Of a stretch of 64,000 nucleotides of DNA, positions 55,516 to 64,000 are shown piece by piece. Numbering within the stretch: the stretch's first letter is position 1; every line of letters begins with the position of its first letter. The stretch lies in NCBI GenBank assembly GCA_035578905.1, contig JAQJVL010000124.1:1924616-1988615 (forward strand), given 5' to 3'. This stretch comes from Stictocephala bisonia. Lineage: Eukaryota > Arthropoda > Insecta > Hemiptera > Membracidae. The notes under the pieces were generated by a model. That model was given only the letters and a program-made list of their open reading frames with translations. It had not been told where the DNA came from and ran no database searches. A program made the translations under genes and the position numbers.

Positions 55516-56933
55516 GGATAAAGTAACTTACCGTACTTTGTTTTTCACTCCCCTAGAAGTCTCTTAACGACCTACAAAAGGAAATCGCTTAACAAACCAG
55601 TTCTGTTAACACCGAGAAGTTTATTTGACCTTGTAAACTAGGGTAAACAAATAATTAAGTTTCTTTAACGAGCCATACTTTACTGACTGCTTACTTGTTC
55701 CGTTGTCACAACTTTAAATTAGGTTTCATAGTTTAGTTCCTGGAGCGTGTCCATACATTTAGCTTTAATGTGATTCAAATGTTTTTCAAAGCGAAAAGTT
55801 GCTTTAAGTGGCAAATAATCATGGGTGTGGAAAATTGCATATTGCGACATTTTGTATCAAGATTCAGAGGAACAACTTATTTGAACTACAGGAAATGATT
55901 CGTTACTCCATAATATTTAAGGTTCGAACTGAATATTCAAATTCAAACAGATTTAAAAGAAGATTATTCTGGAAATCTAATATGTATGAAACAACAAAAT
56001 ATTTTACGCACTTTATATTTTTCAGTTTTGTATAGGTTGTTAAACCGAATTAAAAACACACAACTTTAATTAAGTTTAGTTCTTGGAGCGGTCGTTGAAT
56101 TAGCTATAAACGAAAAGTAGCTTTATTGGCAAATAATTATAGGTGTGCAAAATTACATATTGCATACTTTTACTGTCAATATTTAGAGGAAAACCTTATT
56201 TGAATTACAGGAAAAGAATTGTTACTCCATAATATATGAGATTTTAACTGAAAATTTAACTTAAAATAATTTAAAAAAATATTATAATAGAAAATAAATT
56301 AAGTATTTATAAAATAACAATAATATATTATATGCACGTTGTTTTTTAGTTTTGAGCAAGATGTTAGAAATCAAAATTGACGAAGGTATAGTAACCGGCT
56401 ATGGAAACAGAAACAGTGCAGAGAAAAAAGTAACAGAGTTCGCGTTGTTTTATAGCCACAGTGAATAGATTACAAATAATGCACATCTTTATAAATATGT
56501 AATAATAATTACTATGTTTATCCTAGAATATTTTGGGATAATAAGGGTGGAAATAACAAGGTGCTGACTCATTCATCAGCTTGGCCAACTGTAGAAATAA
56601 CTACTTGATAAACATTTAGCGCACTATTTGATGCAACCTCTGTTTCTTCCTTCTCTATGACACAACATTCAGTACACTATTGGATGTGACCTCTGATTCC
56701 TCATCTGTGGGAACAGACAGAAATTCAAACAGTTGGCCTCCAACAAGCTAGACTGATGAACTACATCACAAAATCTAACTATTCAAGCCTGCAAACGTAA
56801 TGTTAAAAAAAATGTCAAACTATATCTTAATAATTTTAAAATTTTTCGACCTAATTGGATCATGCTAATTGGAGTCAAAGTTGGGGAGTTTGTAGACTAT
56901 AGGTTTTGTACGTGAGAGGGTCGGATCTTTTGT
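55516..56933. other. AT-rich DNA with a diverged tandem duplication
   Basis: About 55708-56035 and 56059-56330 share, in order, TAGTTC-TGGAGCG, TTAGCTWTAA, GCGAAAAGTTGCTTTAAGTG / ACGAAAAGTAGCTTTATTGG, GGCAAATAATYATRGGTGTG and ACAGGAAA with TTACTCCATAATAT. The 75-codon frame at 55808-56035 lies in the first copy and is broken in the second. No protein recognised. Confidence 0.65.
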
Positions 56934-57322
56934 GTTAATTCACTTGCACTACTTTTTTGTTTCTGTTAATTCACTACCGTTTGATAAATATTCTATTGCT
57001 CTAAACACTGTTCCCCAATCGTTTTTACGTCCACTGTGGTATTTCTCATCCGCTAGGAATCCCATGTCTCTGGCCTTATGTTATCGCTTTCCAAGAACTT
57101 ACACATAGAGAGTGTATCCTGCAGTAAGTCAATCATAGGATTTACCAGTTTGTGATCAACTTTAGTCTGACTCTTTTTATCACGGTTAGATTAGGGTAAG
57201 TCACGTTAGATTAGGTGGCTATAAACTAACGTCTTAACCTAACCTAACCGTAATTGTGATAAAAAGAATAGTGGTAGTGATGTAACGGAAAAGTAGTGGT
57301 AGTGAATTAACGGAAAGAGTTC
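56934..57322 (-). mobile_element. TIR element copy 3
   Basis: GATCTTTTGTGTTAATTCAC at the left and GTAGTGAATTAACGGAAAGAG at the right are inverted ends. It has CTTAACCTAACCTAACCG, and in reverse orientation a KLVNPMI..ALSVCKF-type coding remnant with stops. Homologous to copies 1 and 2. Confidence 0.77.
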
Positions 57323-57602
57323 GGGGGGTCGTTTTGCCACACGAAATACGCTAAAAATATGGGTTTTAATTTCAAGGATTTGGTCCATAATAACAATAGT
57401 ATCGCTAAACTTAAATTTTATTTTTAATACTACTATGTTTTTATTGCATACATCACAATCCACAAAATAGTATCGCAATCTTCTCAAGTAAATATAATTT
57501 AAGTGTTGTCACCCATTCCATTACAATTTGCCCTTTCAAACATTCACTTTTATTCACACGTATATTTCCCCATTAATTCACTTACTATACCTCCTCAAAT
57601 TC

Positions 57603-57857
57603 TTATATTACCATTTTAATATTCAGTGGCTCCCCAATAAAATGTAAATACTCGTTTATGTTACAAAATTCTAGTTGGGTCAAAAATTTTTTAAGACGGT
57701 TCTTAAACGTCTTAAACGGTGTTTTAACATTTTTAGTAAATTCTGGTGGACTGTTAATTATGCGAACACCCACCAGGCAATCAGCTCTCTGAGCTAGCCA
57801 TACAACGAACTTTATCACACCTCTGTTCCTACTAGCTGACTCTCCTTGGTTACACAA
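57603..57857 (-). pseudogene. CR1-type LINE C-terminal fragment at the edge of a minisatellite
   Basis: The minus-strand frame (84 codons) includes VGVRIINSPPEFTKNVK, FKTFKNRLKKFLTQ and FCNINEYLHFIG, the RT C-terminal pattern (G.kiyN.LP..ik, FK..LK.fL, FY.i.Eyl) of CR1-like elements. Its N-terminal codons (GESASRNRGVIKFVVWLAQRADCLVG) merge directly with the 50-bp repeat array at 57.8-60.2 kb, which seems to be amplified from this same sequence. Confidence 0.7.
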
Positions 57858-60245
57858 CGAACTTCACCCCACCTCTATTCACTAGCTGAGTCTTATTGGT
57901 AACACAACGAACTTCACCACACCTCTATTCACTAGCTGAGTCTTATTGGTTACACAACGAACTTCACCACACCTCTATTCACTAGCTGAGTCTTATTGGT
58001 CACACAATGAACTTCACCACACCTCTATTCACTAGCTGAGTCTTATTGGTAACACAACGAACATCACCCCACATCTATTCACTAGCTGAGTCTTATTGGT
58101 AACACAACGAACTTCACCCCACATCTATTCACTAGCTGAGTCTTATTGGTAACACAACGAACTTCACCCCACATCTATTCACTAGCTGAGTCTTATTGGT
58201 AACACAACGAACTTCACCCCACATCTATTCACTAGCTGAGTCTTATTGGTCACACAACGAACTTCACCCCACATCTATTCACTAGCTGAGTCTTATTGGT
58301 AACACAACGAACTTCACCCCACATCTATTCACTAGCTGAGTCTTATTGGTAACACAACGAACTTCACCCCACATCTATTCACTAGCTGAGTCTTATTGGT
58401 AACACAACGAACTTCACCCCACATCTATTCACTAGCTGAGTCTTATTGGTCACACAACGAACTTCACCCCACATCTATTCACTAGCTGAGTCTTATTGGT
58501 CACACAACGAACTTCACCCCACATCTATTCACTAGCTGAGTCTTATTGGTAACACAACGAACTTCACCCCACATCTATTCACTAGCTGAGTCCTATTGGT
58601 AACACAACGAACTTCACCCCACATCTATTCACTAGCTGAGTCTTATTGGTAACACAACGAACTTCACCCCACATCTATTCACTAGCTGAGTCTTATTGGT
58701 TACACAACGAACTTCACCACACCTCTATTCACTAGCTGAGTCTTATTGGTTACACAACGAACTTCACCACACCTCTATTCACTAGCTGAGTCTTATTGGT
58801 CACACAACGAACTTCACCCCACATCTATTCAATAGCTGACTCTTATTGGTAACACAAAGAACTTCATAACACCTCTATTCATTACTTGGCTCTTATTGGT
58901 TACACAACGAACTTCATCACACCTCCATTCATTACCTGGGTCTTATTGGTTACACAACGAACTTCATCACACCTCTATTCATTAGCTGAGTCTTATGGTT
59001 ACCAACGACCTTCACCCCACCTCTATTCATTACCTGGGTCTTATTGGTTACACAAAGAATTTCATCACACCTCTATTCATTACCTGGGTCTTATTGGTTA
59101 CACAACGAACTTAATCACAACTCTATTCATTAGCTGAGTCTTATGGTTACCAACGAACTTCACCCCACCTCTATACATTACCTGGGTCTTATTGGTTACA
59201 CAACGAACTTCACCACACCTATATTCATTACCTGGGTCTTATTGGTTACACAACGAACTTCACCCCAACTCTATTCATTACCTGGGTCTTATTGGTTACA
59301 CAACAAACTTCCCCACACCTATATTCATTACCTGGGTCTTTTTGGTTACACAACGAACTTCACCACACCTCTTTTCAATACCTGGATTTTATTGGTTACA
59401 CAACGAACGTCAACACACCTCTTTTCATTAGCTCAATCTCCTTAGTCACACAAAACAAACTTCATCACACCTCTATTCACTAGCTGGGTCTCCTTGGTCA
59501 CACAACGAACTTCACCCCACCTCTATTCACTAGCTGACTCTTATTACTTACACAACGAACTTCACCAAACCTCTATTCATTAGCTGAGTCTTATTGGTTA
59601 CACAACGAACATGAACACACCCCTTTTCATTACCTGGGTCTTATTGGTTACACAACGAACTTCAACACACCTTTTTTCATTAGCTCAATCTCCTAAGTTC
59701 CACAAAACGAACTTCATCAAACCTCAATTCACTAGCTGGGTCTCCTGGGTCACACAACGAACTTTCCCACACCTCTATTCACTAGCTGGGTCTCCTTGGT
59801 TACACAATGAACTTCACCACACCTCTATTCATTACCTGACTCTTATTGATTACACAACGAACTTCACCACACCTCTTTTCATTAGCTCAATCTCCTTAGT
59901 CAAATAGAACGAACTTCATCACACCTCTTTTCACTAGCTGGGTCTCCTTGGTCACACAACGAACTTCACCCCACCTCTATTCACTAGCTGGGTCTCCTTG
60001 GTAGCACAACGAACTTCACCACACCTCTATTCATTAGCTCAATCTCCTTAGTCACACAAAACGAACTTCATCACACCTCTATTCACTAGCTGAGTATTAT
60101 TGGTTACACAACGAACTTCATCACACCTCTATTCACTAACTGGGTCTCCTTGGTCAAACAACAAACTTCACCACACCTCTTTTCATTAGCTGAGTCTTAT
60201 TGGTTACACAACGAACTTCATCACACCTCTTTTCATTAGCTGAGT
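57790..60245 (-). repeat. 50-bp minisatellite, about 49 units, inverted relative to the 54.2-55.5 kb array
   Basis: Plus-strand units contain ACACAACGAACTTCACCCC, ACATCTATTCACTAGCTGAG and TCTTATTGGT. The block 58027-58800 is nearly identical unit to unit with an exact 50-bp period; units beyond 58850 are more diverged. The reverse complement of a unit aligns with the forward array (GACTCAGCTAGTGAATAGA, GGTGAAGTTCGTTGTGT). Open frames of up to 100 codons are artefacts. Confidence 0.95.
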
Positions 60246-60699
60246 CTATAAGTTTTTTAAACATCATAAAAAATGACAAAAGTGTCAGTAAGTCTAGGTT
60301 ATTATTTGAAGAGGATTTTTAACTTTTGGAGTACTAAGAAAAGGAGAGTGGAAAATACGTTATCACCATTAAGGTTTACCTAATATATCATAAAGTAATT
60401 GGATGATGTAAAAATTAACCAATGAATAATATACGTACAAAAATTATAAAAAAATTAATTAGAAGTATCAACGAAAACATACAATAGACTCGTCACATAC
60501 CTCTAAATGGTATTGGCTACAAAATGTAAACAACTACATACAAACCTGAAAATTTAAAAATTAAAACTGCTTTATTTTATGAACTGAAATAATAAAACCA
60601 GTCACATATCAAACAAAATAGAGCATAACAGAGATTATATCAAATTAAAAATATTCACCGAAGTATCTTATGGGTTTAAAAACACAGTTAATTTTATCT
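60246..60699. other. AT-rich sequence upstream of the SCYL2 exon
   Basis: No gene recognised; probably intron. Confidence 0.5.
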
Positions 60700-60806
60700 T
60701 CACTCAAAACGTGGGTCACATTCAACAAGTGAAGTACAATCCACAGCTCAGTGGGGGATCGACCCGGTAGTCCGTATCTGTGACCACTGAGCCATCAAGC
60801 TGACAA
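60700..60806 (-). mobile_element. tRNA-headed SINE, minus strand
   Basis: The minus strand reads AGCTTGATGGCTCAGTGGTC (A box at 60784-60794), then CTACCGGGTCGATCCCCC (B box GGGTCGATCCC at 60755-60765). It lies about 200 bp upstream of the SCYL2 exon in antisense orientation. Confidence 0.7.
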
Positions 60807-60999
60807 CAGTTTGGATTGGACTACTGAGGTTTTAGAATACAAAGGAACGTTTCTGTAGCACTTTGCAAAACGTAAATATTTCTCATTGAATTCCAAATGA
60901 AGAATTTGATTTTAGTGTTTATTTTATGAGCTATTAAAATCGTATTTTAAGCTGTACAAAAATCCAACATGCTATAAGTTGTTAATCGTTCTGTTCCAG

Positions 61000-61356
61000 G
61001 AAGTGTCTGTGTTCGTGTTTGAGAAACGATGTGCGGAGAAGCTACACAAGCCGAAGCGGAAGGAGACGGTGACCGAGTTGCTGCGCGGGGCCGTACGTCA
61101 GCTGGAGAGGTTCCGCCACCCTAAGATCCTCCAAGTCCACCACCCTACTGAAGAGTGTGGCGACACCCTTGCCTTCGCCTCGGAGCCTGTGCTTGCCAGC
61201 CTGGCTAACATTTTGGCGTACCAGGAACCAGGGGGAGGGGGTGTGGGTCCACCAGCCACCGGTGCCTCTCAACCCCCACCTCAGAACACCCCCAGACCAC
61301 CGCATGCCAGAGAATACCACTTCCTTGACATCGAGCTTAAATATGGTATTCTCCAG
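61000..61356 (+). CDS. SCYL2: SCYL2 internal exon (SCY1-like pseudokinase 2)
   Basis: This 357-nt exon is flanked by an AG acceptor after a pyrimidine-rich tract (ctgttccag, ending 60999) and a GT donor (gtaat, from 61357). It encodes 119 residues, phase 0 at both ends. Beginning EVSVFVFEK and including RFRHPKILQVHHP, LAFASEPVLASLANIL and LDIELKYGILQ, it matches the N-lobe of the SCYL2 pseudokinase as I know it from vertebrates (VFVF, LRHPRLLTVQHPLEE, FCTEPVFASLANVL, ETKYGLLQ). SCYL2 family proteins bind clathrin and AP complexes and act in endosome/Golgi trafficking; the kinase fold is thought to have little or no activity. A Gly/Pro-rich insert of about 25 residues (about residues 76-102) replaces a short linker in the vertebrate protein. 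The exon is much more GC-rich than its surroundings, as expected for real coding sequence. Neighbouring exons were not found. Confidence 0.88.
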
Positions 61357-64000
61357 GTAATATTCATGTCTTGTTGCTTGGAAGTACAATATTTGTTTTC
61401 ATGTGTGTTTAGCGTAATGTATTTGTTTAACCAGAATATTCCTACAGTAAATTATAAACTTGTTTTCTTTTTACTTTGAAAGAAAAAATTATTATTTCAA
61501 ATTCAAAACTATACTCGTATTGATGTATGTAGGTTTGCGATGCTAATTATCGAGTTTATTACATGTTTTTCTACATAATTTATTAGTAGTATAGCTCATT
61601 GTATAGAGTAATAATAATATAACATATTATCACAAGTAGCTATAATTAGTCCTTTTGAGGATTAATTTGTAATTAGGTAAATTGTCAATCAGGTATCTAA
61701 CCAGTTTCTGGACGCTTCGCCGATCTTGACATTTTTATCACCAGTAGGATTTATATAAAAAAAAAAAAAAAAATTAAAAATCTAAATTTGTAAAATATAA
61801 TTTTTTTTACATATCCATCCATTATTTTTTATAGTTTGTACTAATTGTGTGTAATTTTAATGCTGAACAAGAATTTTAAAACTATTACGTTAAGAAAGCG
61901 TTTTGGCCATGACCTTTTTGAAAGGGCAAAAAATACTAATTGTACTATGAAAAATAGTAAAATAAAAGTATTATAGCATTATTTTAAAGACTAGGGGACA
62001 CACCTGCATGCTACGAGTACCAACCCTGTCACTCGCTGCGCTCATGAGGGAAGCTAGGCCTGCGGCCTCGCTTGGGAACTCTAGCTTTAGCCCCTTTATG
62101 GAACTCCGCCTGCAGCCTCACCAAGACACTCTGCTACAGTCCTATTTGTGAATATAGATTTAGGAGATAAATACCTATAGTTTGATACCCCACTTGGGCA
62201 TTTTATTTTAGAATTACCCTTTTTTGGTTTTCGGAGATTTTTTTTTTTTTTTTTTTGAGCATATACCCTTTATTATTTTCCCTATCCAAATGTGAAGGTA
62301 TATTTAAATTTAAGAGATAAATACCTTTAATTTGATACCCCACTTGAGTAGATAACATCATGATTAAAAAATTTTACGTATTCAATAATGTCAGTTTTTA
62401 AGCTGATATTTTATACCGATACCCAACATTTTAAAGTTTTTAAACTGAATTTCGTATATAAGGTGCACGTTTGTTACCCGTGTAGAACAGTGAAAGTTTG
62501 ACAATTTTAATCAAGCTTTTGCTCAAGTTAGGTCAAAAAAACTATTATTTAATGAGACGTTCATGTTATTCGTATGGGGAAATTTTCAACCCCCAAAACA
62601 GCTCTTATTTAATGGAAAATTGAAATTTTTGAATTTTTCTGGGGTTTAAATGGTTAGATCTACCTTCAATCCAAATTTCAAATTTTTCCGACATCCCGAA
62701 GTGGGTAAAACATTTATGTCAGTGAGAGTAAGTGATCCCAATCCAGCTATATATGTATATGGAGATTGCCAAGAAGTATTTCCAGAAAGAATAATATCAA
62801 TATTTACGCTAAACAATAAAAGATTGGAATAAGTTTGGTTTTTAAATAGAAAATTATTCCCTCTACAACATTATTTTATAGTAATTTGTATTATACTCTT
62901 AAAAACTAGTTATGTGGCTGATAACTAGTTTTTTAAATCAACAATGACCCAGATGCAAATATATTAATTTTATACTAGAATGCATATCGTCATTAGTAAC
63001 AGTCCACATACAGTCTTCATATAGTCCGATTAGAGAATTGTTTTAATTACTGTGTAGAGATTTAAATGTACACGTATAATCAAATGTCCTATATTTCAAT
63101 TTCCTATGTCGTTTCATATTAGTTGTTTGTCAATTTATTCAATTCGCTCTACATTAGTAACATGACGTATTTTAATGATAGTTTGTTAATTATGAATATA
63201 TATACAGTTGATTAATGTGTACACAATATAATAAGTAGATATTTAAAAGTTTCATCTTTCTCTAAAATATTTTACTATGTTAAAAACGTACCTAAGTTAA
63301 ACGTGACAGAATGGCCAATGTGCTTGTATTACACTACGCAGTAGTTGATGATGCACTTTCATGACTGTTTTGAAAATATAATTTTAGAGTAATTTCATAG
63401 AATTTAAAACAGCTGTCCTTTGATGGCTAACTTTTTTTAGAAGTATTAATTAAAGCAAAATTCTGATTACGTCATCCAAAGACAAGGACCTCTAGACCTA
63501 ACAATGATTCCAGCTTCAGCACAACACTCTACACTTCAGTTTCATAAACTAACACATTTCAATGCATTATTCTCTTGCTTTTATGATTTTCATAAAAAAA
63601 GATATTGTAATATAATAGCAGCGGTATTTTCCTCACTTTAAATAACGTATTGGATTCAATAAAATAAACAAGTAAACTCCTGATATTGAATAACGTTTAC
63701 TTTAACAAAGTTTCTTTGGCTCACATTATAAATGTATTATTTTGTAATTTATTTCTTGTTAATTGATCTTTCACGAATATTACAATATACAGTAGTATTG
63801 GGAAAAGCAAAAGGTTGTGTAATGGGCAGTGTCGGCCACGGAACGCACTTCCTGTAACTCCAGAACGGATAGACGAACACGACTTATATTACGCATGGCA
63901 AGGACACTGGAATAGGCAGGAGTTTAAAATCTAAACCAGTTTACTCTATTTAAAATAAAATATTGACTGACAGTGCAACCGTAGCTGGCATGTCCCAACG
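61357..64000 (+). other. Putative SCYL2 intron downstream of the exon
   Basis: AT-rich sequence with no further SCYL2-like coding exon seen. It holds poly(A) at about 61759-61774, poly(T) near 62240-62256, a GC-richer patch at about 62000-62150, and a direct repeat of about 40 bp (about 62161-62203 and 62312-62350, sharing GAGATAAATACCT and TTTGATACCCCACTTG). A 60-codon open frame at 62650-62832 resembles no protein I know and is probably repeat-derived. Assignment as intron is inference from the donor at 61357. Confidence 0.5.

Noticed and set aside
57239..57487. 82-codon minus-strand frame over the end of TIR copy 3
   Set aside because: Crosses the element boundary and has no homology; fortuitous.
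62650..62832. 60-codon frame as a conserved small gene
   Set aside because: Short, no recognised homology, looks like part of a dispersed AT-rich repeat.

Overview
This window is AT-rich, repeat-dominated eukaryotic DNA, most likely from an arthropod and probably an insect. The evidence is non-LTR retrotransposons of the R1/LOA/I type and the CR1/Jockey type, short tracts of the pentamer TTAGG (the insect telomere motif) inside dispersed elements, tRNA-headed SINEs, and one spliced exon of a conserved animal gene. The species was not identified from sequence; a hemipteran is only a guess. No bacterial operon, CRISPR array or phage is present.

The only host protein-coding sequence I can support is one internal exon (61000-61356, +) of SCYL2, the SCY1-like pseudokinase of clathrin trafficking. 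Its AG acceptor and GT donor are clear. No other SCYL2 exon was recognised, so the 61 kb upstream and the 2.6 kb downstream may both be intron.

Layout. 0.1-0.7 kb: a 12-bp minisatellite. 1.7-11.2 kb: AT-rich DNA with copies of a roughly 400-bp SINE-like family, a broken CR1-like LINE ORF1 (about 7.95-8.6 kb) and an R1-like LINE 3' fragment (8.8-9.4 kb). 14.6 kb: a CA/CG microsatellite. 18.4-18.9 kb: a 92-bp minisatellite. 19.8-20.3 kb: a diverged tandem repeat of about 160-190 bp. 21.56-25.86 kb: a TSD-bounded R1/LOA-like LINE on the minus strand with endonuclease, reverse transcriptase and RNase H, broken by three frameshifts and one stop. 26.15-32.06 kb: a 68-bp satellite with a 523-base N gap, passing into a related 48-bp array (32.06-33.47 kb). 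36.03-36.99 kb: a foldback element with 350-bp arms. 38.7-39.2 kb: a TA-flanked MITE. 39.75-40.43 kb: an inverted cluster of SINE-like copies. 44.6-46.5 and 48.6-51.5 kb: two decayed CR1-like LINEs. 52.4-54 kb: two homologous 36-bp arrays. 54.2-55.5 and 57.8-60.2 kb: homologous minisatellites of about 50 bp in opposite orientation, both ending at a CR1-like coding junction. 61 kb: the SCYL2 exon.

The most notable signal is a complete type III hammerhead ribozyme at 46291-46346 (+). It lies in a 103-bp insertion with 11-bp target-site duplications inside the second LINE. Every core base is present, and the insertion also carries an inverted copy of the cleavage region that could compete with the active fold.
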